A stretch of 64,000 nucleotides of DNA, taken from the NCBI GenBank assembly GCA_944324705.1, contig CALUXI010000004.1, positions 25,196-89,195 on the forward strand, written 5' to 3'. Origin of the DNA: an uncultured Acholeplasmatales bacterium (lineage in GTDB: Bacteria; Bacillota_I; Bacilli_A; Acholeplasmatales; Anaeroplasmataceae). How positions within the stretch are numbered: position 1 is the stretch's first letter; the number at the start of each line of letters is the position of its first letter. The notes below the pieces were generated by a model, which was given only the letters and a program-made list of their open reading frames with translations, was not told where the DNA came from and did not search any database. Of the stretch, positions 53,475 to 62,156 are shown one piece after another. A program made the position numbers and the translations under genes.

Positions 53475-53503
53475 ATTTTACTCTATATTTTGGAGTAATA
53501 CAA
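53475..53503 (-). promoter_or_regulatory. Predicted promoter of the GH88-LplBC genes
   Basis: TTGTAT (53498-53503) and TAAAAT (53475-53480) are 17 bp apart on the minus strand. The start of transcription would fall about 30 bp before the first cre site. It is the best match in the 140-bp gap but neither box is perfect. Confidence 0.5.
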
Positions 53504-53529
53504 CACATTTTATTGATTTTTATAAAATT

Positions 53530-54672
53530 TTACTCCATTTTTTCTTTGTTCTTTGAAGTTTTCTTCTTAAAAACTAAAACTCCTGACACTAATCCAATAA
53601 CTACAACCCCAACAACAGGAATCACAATGTATAACGGATTAAATGAATTACTTTTTATTTCATTTACTACAACATTTACTTTAACCATACTTTGACCAGC
53701 ATTAATTGTAATACTTGTTTGACCTACCATTTTAGCTTTAATTAAACCAGTATTCGAAACTTCAATTATATTAGAATCATAATCTGTAAATGTTACAACA
53801 CTTGTACTATCAATCGGTTCTAATTCATACTCTATTTGATACATGTCATTTACCAAGATATTAATATTACTATTTTTAACGATAATATTAGTAGCTATTA
53901 TTTCACTTTTTTCTTTAACTTCTACAAACACTTCACCAAAAATATCGCCAATACTTACTATAATAACGGCACTACCTACCCCTTTAGCCTCAAGTTTTCC
54001 TGAAGCATTAACTGTGCATATATTCGTATTATTTGAGATATAATTATAATCTGCAGCAAAAGAAATATTACTAACTTCAATATTTTTAGTGTCCCCTATT
54101 TCTAATACTAAATTATTATCTTTAAATTCTAATTTATCAATGATTGGTAATATAGTTATAGTAAAGTAAACTTCTATTAATTCAGTACTTATTTTAATTG
54201 TCGTCTTTCCTATGTTTTTAGGCTCAATTAAGCCACTATTTGTTACTGTACATATGTTTTCATCTAACGATTTATACTCTAATTTTTCTGTACCATTATT
54301 AACAGCTTTTATTTGATATGTTTCATTTATTTTAACTATAGCCCTATCTTCTAATAAAATAATTTCATCACTTTTTTCTTCAACTAAAACATATAATTCA
54401 AATTCAAATTCATCGGCATTAATTAAAACAATTGAGCTTCCCTTAGTTAACGCTGTTACTAAACCTTCGTCAGATACACTACATACATCATTATTTTTAG
54501 ATTCATAGGAAACACTATTAAATTCTTGAATATTCTCTACTTCTATTTGATAAGTATCACCAACATTTAAAGTTATATTTTTATCATTTACTATAATAAA
54601 ATTAGCATAAATAGTTAAATTAAATGTCAACAATACAACAATCAATAAAGCAAGACTTATTACTTTTTTCAT
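53530..54672 (-). CDS. Membrane-anchored protein of four Big_2 Ig-like repeats
   Basis: Signal peptide (SLALLIVVLLTFNLTIYA), then about four bacterial Ig-like repeats (residues 30-345), each with the hallmark C-x-V-x-x-x-G-(L/K)-(I/V/L)-x-(A/P)-K/T strand, for example VCSVSDEGLVTALTKG and ICTVTNSGLIEPKNIG. A membrane helix (YIVIPVVGVVVIGLVSGVLVF) and a KKKTSKNKEKME tail follow. No enzymatic domain. It looks like a spacer or adhesin partner of the surface lyase. It is encoded 4 bp after nagA and is therefore in the nagB-nagA transcript. Confidence 0.8.
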   Translation of the reverse strand: MKKVISLALLIVVLLTFNLTIYANFIIVNDKNITLNVGDTYQIEVENIQEFNSVSYESKNNDVCSVSDEGLVTALTKGSSIVLINADEFEFELYVLVEEKSDEIILLEDRAIVKINETYQIKAVNNGTEKLEYKSLDENICTVTNSGLIEPKNIGKTTIKISTELIEVYFTITILPIIDKLEFKDNNLVLEIGDTKNIEVSNISFAADYNYISNNTNICTVNASGKLEAKGVGSAVIIVSIGDIFGEVFVEVKEKSEIIATNIIVKNSNINILVNDMYQIEYELEPIDSTSVVTFTDYDSNIIEVSNTGLIKAKMVGQTSITINAGQSMVKVNVVVNEIKSNSFNPLYIVIPVVGVVVIGLVSGVLVFKKKTSKNKEKME

Positions 54673-54675
54673 AAT

Positions 54676-55821
54676 TTATACCTTCTCATAAAGAAGTTTA
54701 CCTTTACAATATGTATTAATTACTTCATAATCATCATCTAATACAACTAAGTCAGCATCATAACCTACTCTAATATAACCTTTACGATTATCTACCCCAA
54801 GACATTTAGCCGGGTTTTTTGTACAAGAATTTAAAGCATAATTGAATGGAACTAAAGCTTCATCAACCAAAACTTTTAATCCTTTATTCATTTTAAGAGT
54901 TGAACCAGCAATAGTATTAGTACCTTTAATATAAGCTAGACCTTCTTTACTGATTTCAATTTCATGACCACCTAAAGTAAGTTTAGTATTACTACTACAA
55001 CCTTTAGCCCTTAATGAATCAGTAATCATAATTGCATAATCAGGACCTTTTAAGTTGTAATAATTATTTAAAGCGTCCTTAGTACTGTGCATACCATCCG
55101 CAATAATTTCTCCGTAAATATCTCTAATTCTAAATGCTGCCCCTACCATACCTAAATCACGATGATGATACTTTGTCATTCCGTTATAAACATGAGTCAT
55201 TGAAGTTACTCCATTAGCTACTGCCAAAATAGATTCTTCGTATGTTGAACTTGAATGTCCCATAGAAATAACTACTCCATTTTCATGCAAATAATGAATT
55301 AATTTGTAATCTTTATCATGTTCAGGCGCTATAGTAATATATTTTATTAAACCATTTGCGGCAGCTTGATATTTCTTAAATGCTTCAATCGTCGGAACTT
55401 GTATAGCTTCAGGTGGTTGTGCACCTTTATAATCCATATCTAAAAACGGACCTTCAAAATGAACACCTAAAACCTCAGCTCCTTCATAACCAGTTTTTAC
55501 TACTTTTGCCACATTATTTAATGCAGCTTCTAAAATGTCCGGCATTTGGGTTACAGTAGTTGGTAAAATACTTGTAACACCTTCTTCTGGTATATTTCTA
55601 AGCCACTTTCTTAGACCACTTTCTTTGGCATCATTAGTATCAAAACCATAAGCCCCATGCGTGTGCAAATCAATAAAGCCCGGAACTATTCTATAATTAC
55701 CATAATCAATATCTACTTTTTTACTATTATAAGGATAAATATTTATTATTTTATCAGTAATTTCTATATCACAGGCAACAAATTGATCCGCTATCCAAAT
55801 TCTTTTACTTCTAATTAACAT
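54676..55821 (-). CDS. nagA: N-acetylglucosamine-6-phosphate deacetylase
   Basis: It removes acetate from GlcNAc-6-P. Metal and catalytic motifs of the amidohydrolase fold are present: DLHTHGAYGFDT (about 51-62), HFEGPFLD (about 125-132), SMGHSSSTYEE (about 192-202), THVYNGM, IADGMHS and the catalytic Asp in ITDSLRAKG (about 270-278). 381 residues, normal. It lies 7 bp after nagB. Confidence 0.96.
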   Translation of the reverse strand: MLIRSKRIWIADQFVACDIEITDKIINIYPYNSKKVDIDYGNYRIVPGFIDLHTHGAYGFDTNDAKESGLRKWLRNIPEEGVTSILPTTVTQMPDILEAALNNVAKVVKTGYEGAEVLGVHFEGPFLDMDYKGAQPPEAIQVPTIEAFKKYQAAANGLIKYITIAPEHDKDYKLIHYLHENGVVISMGHSSSTYEESILAVANGVTSMTHVYNGMTKYHHRDLGMVGAAFRIRDIYGEIIADGMHSTKDALNNYYNLKGPDYAIMITDSLRAKGCSSNTKLTLGGHEIEISKEGLAYIKGTNTIAGSTLKMNKGLKVLVDEALVPFNYALNSCTKNPAKCLGVDNRKGYIRVGYDADLVVLDDDYEVINTYCKGKLLYEKV

Positions 55822-55828
55822 ATAATAC

Positions 55829-56557
55829 CTATTTTACTAACGATAAAGCATCTTCATCAGCAACCAAGATAAAATTAGGATGGAATTGTAAAATTGAAGC
55901 TGGCACTTCTGGAGTAACAGGTCCAAAGAACGCATCTTTTAAAATCTTAGCTTTATCTTTGCCACTAACTAGCATAATTACCATTTTCGCTGCCATAATA
56001 GTACCTACTCCCATAGTATATGCTTGTTTTGGAACATCATTAATTGATTTAAAGAATCGCTTATTAGCTTCAATAGTCATTTCAGTTAAATTTACACAAT
56101 GTGTTGTTTTATCAAATTCTTTATTTGGTTCATTAAAACCAATATGCCCATCATGACCTAATCCTAATAATTGCATATCTACCCCATTCATTGAGGCAAT
56201 TACTTCATCATATTCTTTACATGCTTTTTCACTATCAGGTTCCATACCATCAGGCAAATGAGTATTTTCCATTTTAATATTTACTTTAGAAAATAAATTA
56301 TCATGCATAAAATAATAATAACTTTGTTCATTTTCTTTTGCCAAACCTTTATATTCATCCAAATTAACACTTCTAACTTCACTAAAATCAAGTTCCCCGG
56401 CTTGATATTTTTTTACTAAGTTTTGATAAGTGCCAATTGGTGATGAACCAGTTGCTAAACCTAAAACACAATTAGGTTTTAGTAAAATAACAGATGCAAT
56501 TAAATCAGCTGCTCTTTTACTCATTTCTTCATAATTTTTCGTTTTAATTATTCGCAT
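55829..56557 (-). CDS. nagB: Glucosamine-6-phosphate deaminase
   Basis: It turns GlcN-6-P into fructose-6-P and ammonia. Motifs: GLATGSSPIGTYQNL (about 33-47), NLDEYKGL (about 65-72) and LGLGHDGHIGFNEP (about 131-144), which includes the catalytic Asp/His pair. The start is the ATG at 56557, preceded by AAGGTGAGG; the frame is open 48 bp further up, but that part contains the promoter -10 and the RBS. It is the first gene of the amino sugar part of the locus. Confidence 0.96.
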   Translation of the reverse strand: MRIIKTKNYEEMSKRAADLIASVILLKPNCVLGLATGSSPIGTYQNLVKKYQAGELDFSEVRSVNLDEYKGLAKENEQSYYYFMHDNLFSKVNIKMENTHLPDGMEPDSEKACKEYDEVIASMNGVDMQLLGLGHDGHIGFNEPNKEFDKTTHCVNLTEMTIEANKRFFKSINDVPKQAYTMGVGTIMAAKMVIMLVSGKDKAKILKDAFFGPVTPEVPASILQFHPNFILVADEDALSLVK

Positions 56558-56595
56558 TTTTAACCTCACCTTATAATATATTTTTTTACTAAGTA

Positions 56596-56604
56596 AGTAT
56601 AACA
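56596..56604 (-). promoter_or_regulatory. Extended -10 promoter of nagB
   Basis: TGTTATACT on the minus strand is a near-consensus extended -10 (TGnTATAAT with one change), about 40 bp before the nagB start codon. The -35 region is poor (TTTTAT) and is overlapped by a cre-like site. Confidence 0.6.
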
Positions 56605-56619
56605 CATCACAAATAAAAA

Positions 56620-56633
56620 TAAAAGCGTTTTCC
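56620..56633. promoter_or_regulatory. cre-like site upstream of nagB
   Basis: TAAAAGCGTTTTCC matches the cre consensus at 12 of 14 positions. It overlaps the -35 region of the nagB promoter, a position for repression by CcpA on preferred sugars. Confidence 0.55.
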
Positions 56634-56698
56634 TCCGTTTTTATATAAAAATTTGGAGCAATAACTTAAAAAAATAGTTAAAAAATGATTTTTCAACT

Positions 56699-56733
56699 AA
56701 AAAACACTCCAAAAATAAAAAATTCTTGGAGTG
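56699..56733 (-). terminator. Terminator of the ktrB-ktrA-lipid kinase-ROK operon (second hairpin)
   Basis: A perfect 7-bp stem CACTCCA/TGGAGTG (56727-56733 with 56705-56711) with an AT-rich loop is followed by six U on the minus strand. Confidence 0.8.
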
Positions 56734-56741
56734 AAAACATA

Positions 56742-56766
56742 AAATAAAACAGCAATTACTGCTGTT
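56742..56766 (-). terminator. Terminator of the ROK kinase gene (first hairpin)
   Basis: AACAGCA/TGCTGTT (7 bp, loop 5) overlaps the ROK stop codon and is followed by TTTATTTTA on the minus strand. With the next hairpin it forms a tandem terminator. Confidence 0.65.
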
Positions 56767-57655
56767 CCTTTACTAAATCTTTAATTAAATAATAAGCACC
56801 ATACATGCCAGCATTGCTTCCTAGTGAGGCTAAGATTATCTTAGTATCTCTGACAACTGGGGTAGCATACTTTAAAAAATTAGTCTTAATATGATTGATT
56901 AAGAAATCTCCTGCTTGACTAATTCCACCACCAATTATAATAGTACCCGGATTAAATAAAGCAGAAACATTAGCTAATGCGAGCCCTAATTTATCTGTAA
57001 ATACTTCAAATGCTTTATATGCTAGAGGATCATTACCTCTTGCTAAATCAAAAACATCCTTAACTGTATAATCTACTTCTAATTTAGTAGCTAATGAATT
57101 TCTATAATAATCAACTAAATTATGAACACCTTTTTGTCCACATAAAGTTTCAAGGCAACCAACTTGACCACAACCACAACGGAAATTATATTTATCATCA
57201 ACATGAATATGACCTATTTCCATTCCTGCCCCATTAGCACCTTCAAGAACTTGGCCATTTAATACAAAACCGCCACCTACTCCAGTTCCTAATGCTACAA
57301 AAATAATATTATCTAATTTCGCATATTTAGCTTCTCCTAAAGCATGGCAATTAGCATCATTTATAACTTTAATTGGAACATTTATAGCTTTTTTAAATGC
57401 TTCTTCTAAATTTACTCCATCTAAAAAATGTAAATTAGCTGATGAACTAATAACATTATCTTTAATAAAGCCTGGAACATCTATTCCTAAACCCAATATA
57501 TTTTTATCTTTTTCTTTAATTGAATCAACAATATTATTAACTAATTTTTCTAATGATTCAACTTGGGTTTCTACTTGCCAACTATCTATTAATTTATCAT
57601 TTTTAAAAGCACCAATTTTAGCAGTTGTTCCACCAATATCTACACCATAATACAT
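56756..57655 (-). CDS. ROK family sugar kinase
   Basis: ROK kinases phosphorylate glucose or N-acetylhexosamines with ATP. DIGGTTAKIG (about 5-14) binds ATP, ALGTGVGGGFVLNG (about 120-133) is the second phosphate motif and RCGCGQVGCLETLCG (about 158-172) is the Cys3His zinc site (CxCGxxGCxE) of true kinases. There is no N-terminal HTH, so it is an enzyme and not a ROK repressor. Its place next to nagB suggests GlcNAc or glucose as substrate, which is inference. It is the last gene of the ktrB-ktrA-lipid kinase-ROK operon. Confidence 0.9.
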   Translation of the reverse strand: MYYGVDIGGTTAKIGAFKNDKLIDSWQVETQVESLEKLVNNIVDSIKEKDKNILGLGIDVPGFIKDNVISSSANLHFLDGVNLEEAFKKAINVPIKVINDANCHALGEAKYAKLDNIIFVALGTGVGGGFVLNGQVLEGANGAGMEIGHIHVDDKYNFRCGCGQVGCLETLCGQKGVHNLVDYYRNSLATKLEVDYTVKDVFDLARGNDPLAYKAFEVFTDKLGLALANVSALFNPGTIIIGGGISQAGDFLINHIKTNFLKYATPVVRDTKIILASLGSNAGMYGAYYLIKDLVKEQQ

Positions 57656-57667
57656 TTATATAACCTC

Positions 57668-58573
57668 TTAAAAATATTTTTTCAAAATTTTCTTGTTAAC
57701 TATAATATTAATTGCTTCCTTAATTACTTTAATTTCTACTTCTTTTTTACTAAAAGCATATTCCCCATCAACATTATAAGGTATTTCTTCTTCACTTATA
57801 ATCTTACATTTATTTATTTTAATATATTTAATTCCAATTTTATATCTTTCTCCTAAAAGGAAGAAAAAAATCAAATTATATAAAGAAAGTCTTAAAGGGG
57901 CAATTGAAATTAATGTTAAATCAATAATACCATCATTTAATTTAGGTTTAACATCACGATGAGGCTTAAATCCAGCAACTCTTCTTCCATTTAAAGCTAA
58001 AACAACATAAAAATTATCTTCAACTATACCATCTTCAGTTTCAATTTTTAAAGTCATTTTTTCATTAGCTTGTAAATGCTTTGCAGCTTCAATAAAATAA
58101 GCCATTCTTCCAAACTTTTTTTTAGCCATTCCTGGAACATCATAAGAAACATTAGTAAATTTACCTATTCCACAACCATAGCTAAAATATTTATCTTCAA
58201 TTTGACAAACATCCATCTTTGCTGTGTGACCTTCTAAAATAATATCTAAACATTTCTTAATTCTTTTATTTAACTTTAACATATGTCCTACATCATTAAC
58301 AGTTCCCATTGGAATATATGCTAAAGTCGGTTTGTTTTCAATATTCATTAGCCCGTTTACAGCTTCATTTAAACTGCCATCGCCACCAATTACTAAAAGT
58401 AAATCGTAATTTGAGGCAAACGATATTATATATCTCGTGATAGTTTTCTCATAAAGAGATCTAAAAAGATCTACAACTTCAAATTTGGTATGTAATCTTT
58501 GCTCGATATATTCTAAATACTTTTCGATTTTTTGTTTACCACTAAAAGGATTATAGCAAATCAAAGCTTTCAT
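57668..58573 (-). CDS. Diacylglycerol kinase-like lipid kinase (second copy)
   Basis: It is related to the protein at 21005-21835: YNPFSGKQKIEK at the start, LLVIGGDGSLNEAVNG (about 79-94), IPMGTVNDVGHML (about 104-116; the family usually has GTxNDFAR, here NDVGH) and NVDGEYAF near the end. 301 residues, soluble. Substrate is uncertain (diacylglycerol, or another lipid alcohol). It lies 2 bp after ktrA. Confidence 0.85.
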   Translation of the reverse strand: MKALICYNPFSGKQKIEKYLEYIEQRLHTKFEVVDLFRSLYEKTITRYIISFASNYDLLLVIGGDGSLNEAVNGLMNIENKPTLAYIPMGTVNDVGHMLKLNKRIKKCLDIILEGHTAKMDVCQIEDKYFSYGCGIGKFTNVSYDVPGMAKKKFGRMAYFIEAAKHLQANEKMTLKIETEDGIVEDNFYVVLALNGRRVAGFKPHRDVKPKLNDGIIDLTLISIAPLRLSLYNLIFFFLLGERYKIGIKYIKINKCKIISEEEIPYNVDGEYAFSKKEVEIKVIKEAINIIVNKKILKKYF

Positions 58574-58575
58574 TA

Positions 58576-59235
58576 CTATTCCTCATTTAAGAAGGTATCA
58601 AATTTCTTAATATCTTGTTTCTTACCAATTATCATTAATATGTCATCATTTTTAATTTGTTCATTAGCATCTGGCATTAAAAATTTTCCATTTCTTATAA
58701 TACCTATAATTGAAATAAAATATTTTTGTCTTACCCCAACTGATACTATTGATTGTTCTTTAAATTTTGAACTAACTTTAACTTGAACAATACTATAATC
58801 ACTATTAATTTTATAATAGTCCAATATAGTATCACTAACCATTCTATTAGCTAAAGAAATAGCTGATGCTTCTTCAGGAATAATAACTGAAGTTGCACCT
58901 AAAGTTTTAAATATTTCTTTATATTCAGAGTCATCTACTCTGACAGTAATATCTTTAACTCCTAAAGCCTTTAAGTTAATAGTTGTTAAAATACTAGCTT
59001 CTAAATTATTACCAATCGCAACAACTACATGATCAATTGACTTTAAACCTAAATCTTCTAAATCTTTCTTTCTAGTTGAATCACAAATTGCACAATTGTT
59101 AACAAAATCAGCAACCTCATTCACATTTTCTTCAAATTTATCAATTGCTAAAACATCAGCATTATTATTTGCTAATTCTTTAACTATTGAATAACCAAAA
59201 CGCCCCAAACCAATAACAGCAAAACTCTTTTTCAT
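58576..59235 (-). CDS. ktrA: Potassium uptake regulatory subunit KtrA/TrkA type
   Basis: An RCK_N Rossmann domain (GLGRFGYSIVKEL, about 8-20; acidic end of strand 2 at ADVLAIDK) and an RCK_C domain (about 135-219) make the cytosolic ring that gates the KtrB channel in response to nucleotides. 219 residues. The start overlaps the ktrB stop. Confidence 0.95.
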   Translation of the reverse strand: MKKSFAVIGLGRFGYSIVKELANNNADVLAIDKFEENVNEVADFVNNCAICDSTRKKDLEDLGLKSIDHVVVAIGNNLEASILTTINLKALGVKDITVRVDDSEYKEIFKTLGATSVIIPEEASAISLANRMVSDTILDYYKINSDYSIVQVKVSSKFKEQSIVSVGVRQKYFISIIGIIRNGKFLMPDANEQIKNDDILMIIGKKQDIKKFDTFLNEE

Positions 59236-60584
59236 TATCCAATTACCACCTTTTCTTCAACATATCTAATACCATTTTCGCTACCAGTACGCCAATTTTT
59301 ATTAATTATAGATAATATAGTTAACGGACCTAAGCGGCCAAAATACATCATAAATATTATTACAAGTTCACTACCCCAACTTAACTCTGGTGTAAGTCCC
59401 ATTGAAAGACCCGTTGTTGAAAAAGCAGATATAACTTCAAATATAATACGATTTACTGCAATTTCAGGATCAATTATAGAAATTAAAAATACCGCTACAC
59501 AACAAAACAAAATAGCCGTAATAGCTAGAGCTAGGGATTTAATTATTACTGAATTAGCAATTTCTCTTTTAAATACAACTGGCTTTCTACCCAAAGCAAA
59601 AGAAATAATTGTAACTAATATAACAAAGAATGTTGAGGTCTTAATACCTCCACCTGTTGAACCCGGACTAGCCCCAATAAACATTAAGAAATTAATAACA
59701 CAAAATTCCCCACCATTAAAATCAGCACAGTCAATAGATTGAAAACCGGCTGTTCTAGAAGAAATGGACATCAAAAAACATTCTAACCAAGTTCTACCAC
59801 TACCATTAGGAGCACATAATTTTAATAATATAGCCCCACTAAAAATTAAAACAAATGTTGTTATTAAAACAATTTTTGTATTAATATTAAACTTCTTCCA
59901 ATTTCTTTTTCGAATTATATCATCTAAAACAATAAACCCTAAGCCACCAAAAACAATTAGTAACATAGTATTAATATTTAGGAATACATCACTAGCTACC
60001 GGAATCATTGAGCCGTTACCAGCTTCACCAATTACTTCTAGTTGACCAAAAATATCAAGTCCTGAATTATTAAAACTAGCAATAGTATGAAATACACTAA
60101 CGCCAAAGACATCCCATTTATTGCTATCATAATTATATAAAGCTAAGAAATTTAGTAAGATTCCAATTCCTTGAATAATTAAAGCTAAAAATATAATCTT
60201 TTTTACTACGCCAACAATTCCTTTTAAAGAATTAGAGTTTAAACTTTCTTTTAATAAAAAACGATTAGAAATACCAATCTTATTACCTGTTATGATAATG
60301 AAAAAGGTAAATATTGTTATAAAAGAAAGCCCACCAATTTCTATTAATAAAGCAAGTACAACTTTACCAAACACACTCATTTGTAATCCGGCATTAGCAA
60401 CTACAGTTAAACCGGTTACACATACTGAAGTTGTAGACATAAAAAGAGCGTCTACAAAATTTAAACTTTCATAGCCCGGATTAACGGCTATAGGTAACAT
60501 TAACAAGAATGCCCCAACTAAAATAACTCCCGCAAAAGTCAAACATATTTTTATATATGGAGATATGCTTTTTATAAAAATCAC
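59235..60584 (-). CDS. ktrB: Potassium uptake membrane subunit KtrB/TrkH type
   Basis: Four M1-P-M2 repeats with selectivity loops, for example STTSVCVTGLTV (about 49-60), SFNNSGLDI (about 170-178), SSRTAGFQSID and SAFSTTGLSMG (about 390-400). About 10 membrane helices, 449 residues, normal for KtrB. It imports K+ driven by Na+ or the membrane potential and is first in its operon. Confidence 0.95.
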   Translation of the reverse strand: MIFIKSISPYIKICLTFAGVILVGAFLLMLPIAVNPGYESLNFVDALFMSTTSVCVTGLTVVANAGLQMSVFGKVVLALLIEIGGLSFITIFTFFIIITGNKIGISNRFLLKESLNSNSLKGIVGVVKKIIFLALIIQGIGILLNFLALYNYDSNKWDVFGVSVFHTIASFNNSGLDIFGQLEVIGEAGNGSMIPVASDVFLNINTMLLIVFGGLGFIVLDDIIRKRNWKKFNINTKIVLITTFVLIFSGAILLKLCAPNGSGRTWLECFLMSISSRTAGFQSIDCADFNGGEFCVINFLMFIGASPGSTGGGIKTSTFFVILVTIISFALGRKPVVFKREIANSVIIKSLALAITAILFCCVAVFLISIIDPEIAVNRIIFEVISAFSTTGLSMGLTPELSWGSELVIIFMMYFGRLGPLTILSIINKNWRTGSENGIRYVEEKVVIG

Positions 60585-60632
60585 CCCTAATTGCCTTATA
60601 TTATATAATAAGTATCATTTAAAGACAATATT

Positions 60633-60657
60633 AAAAGAAAAGGCGAACAAATCGCCT
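60633..60657 (-). terminator. Terminator of the DegV gene
   Basis: AGGCGA/TCGCCT (60641-60646 and 60652-60657) with a 5-nt loop followed by TTTTCTTTTAA on the minus strand; the stem overlaps the stop codon. Confidence 0.8.
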
Positions 60658-61540
60658 AATCTTCTAATGTATATTTAGTAGCCCCGATAGCTAATGCTCC
60701 TGGACCAATATGACATGAAACTGATAAAGAAAGTGGATTTACTAAAACATCTAGTTTACCACCTAAATATGCAAATTCTTCTTTTATTTCTTCGGCAAAC
60801 TTCAAAGCCTCTTCATCAGATTTAGTATAAGCTACATCAATATGAATATTGTCAGTTCTACCATCAAAAATCAAATCTTTTTCAATATCTTTTTTAATTT
60901 GATCAATCATTATTCTTTTGGCGTTTTCAAGAGTTCTTGTCTTTTTAAAAGTATCTAATTTTTCACCATGTATTTGTAAGATAGGCTTAATTTTTAAAAG
61001 ACTGCCTAACATATAAACACCTTTTGAACAACGACCACCTTTACATAAATATTTTAAAGTGTCAACTAAAATATAGATTGTTGAATTAGCCATATTTTTA
61101 TGTAAAATATCACTTATTTGTTCACCAGTATAACCTTTTTTAACCAATTCCAAAGCATCAATAACTGATCTTTTTTGTGTAATACTAATACGATGATTAT
61201 CAACAACAAAAACTTTTCCAGCATAATTTGTAGCCGCAAGATTTTTAGCTGTATTACAACTCATTGAAAGACCACTAGACATTGGGATATAAACTATTTG
61301 GTCATATTCTTCTAATAATTTATCCCATGCATCACTAACTGAACCAACACTAGGTTGACTAGTACAAACATTAGCTTCACCTTCAATTAACTTGTAAAAC
61401 TGTTCTTGCGTCAAATTAATATCTTCAAAATATTCTTCGCCTTCAATCATAAATGGCATAGGAACAACAACAATACCTAATTCTTTAGCTTCCTGTTGTG
61501 TAATACCACTATTACTATCAGTCATAACTGCTACTTTCAC
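60656..61540 (-). CDS. DegV family fatty acid-binding protein
   Basis: The 294-residue protein has the DegV fold signature: TDSNSGITQQEAKELGIVVVPMPF at the start (short form: DSNSGI), TSQPSVGSV (about 59-67) and PMSSGLSMSCNTA (about 85-97), the loops that hold a fatty acid. Members deliver fatty acids, in some cases to the FakA kinase; no fakA is in view. It stands alone with its own terminator. Confidence 0.93.
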   Translation of the reverse strand: MKVAVMTDSNSGITQQEAKELGIVVVPMPFMIEGEEYFEDINLTQEQFYKLIEGEANVCTSQPSVGSVSDAWDKLLEEYDQIVYIPMSSGLSMSCNTAKNLAATNYAGKVFVVDNHRISITQKRSVIDALELVKKGYTGEQISDILHKNMANSTIYILVDTLKYLCKGGRCSKGVYMLGSLLKIKPILQIHGEKLDTFKKTRTLENAKRIMIDQIKKDIEKDLIFDGRTDNIHIDVAYTKSDEEALKFAEEIKEEFAYLGGKLDVLVNPLSLSVSCHIGPGALAIGATKYTLED

Positions 61541-61595
61541 AAAACCAACTCCAATCTCCTTAAAATTATATCAAAAAATGATTTTTTTACAATAA

Positions 61596-62156
61596 TTATT
61601 TAATCTCTTTTATTTTAGCATCTAAGATATTATCTTCTTCTCTAGCTTTTTTGTAGTCTAAATAAGCTAAATACATATTATATAAAGCATATAAAATAAC
61701 AAGCGTTCCACAAATATAACGAACAACTTGAATTATACTACTAATACCAAAGAATAATAGGACAATACCTAATACAATTGTTATTAATTCATCTTTAAAC
61801 GTTGCCATTTTATCTTCTGATAAAAAGATTTTAACAAGTGGAATAACAATTAAGAATATCGCAAAGATAATATTTATAACTCCACCCGGGAATATACATA
61901 ATATTAGACCAAAAATAGCTTCAATAGCTGCCCCAATAAAAGAAGATTTACCAAAGACACTTTTATCAGGATAACTTACTAACATTTTTAAAATACCATC
62001 AATTAAAAATAAAACACCCAAGATAATTGTTATAACATTAATCAAATTTTCTATTTTTAAAAAGAATAACAATATTCCAAAAACAACTCCTACTAAAGCT
62101 AATATAATTCTTTGTTTAAACTTCTTCTTATAATCTTGTGACATTAGTTTCACCAT
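61596..62156 (-). CDS. DUF308-like small membrane protein
   Basis: 186 residues with six hydrophobic segments in three pairs, FGILLFFLKIENLINVITII and repeats of LFLIDGILKMLVSY type, resemble the DUF308/HdeD family. Function unknown. The ATG at 62156 has GAGG 9 nt upstream (a second Met four codons in is possible). It overlaps the end of the GH28 gene by 29 bp. Confidence 0.65.
   Translation of the reverse strand: MVKLMSQDYKKKFKQRIILALVGVVFGILLFFLKIENLINVITIILGVLFLIDGILKMLVSYPDKSVFGKSSFIGAAIEAIFGLILCIFPGGVINIIFAIFLIVIPLVKIFLSEDKMATFKDELITIVLGIVLLFFGISSIIQVVRYICGTLVILYALYNMYLAYLDYKKAREEDNILDAKIKEIK

Noticed and set aside
53441..53530. Terminator between the Ig-like surface protein gene and the GH88 group
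   Set aside because: Candidate stems (GGAGTAA/TTACTCC and CTTACT/AGTAAG) lack a proper U run, so readthrough from nagA into GH88 cannot be excluded.
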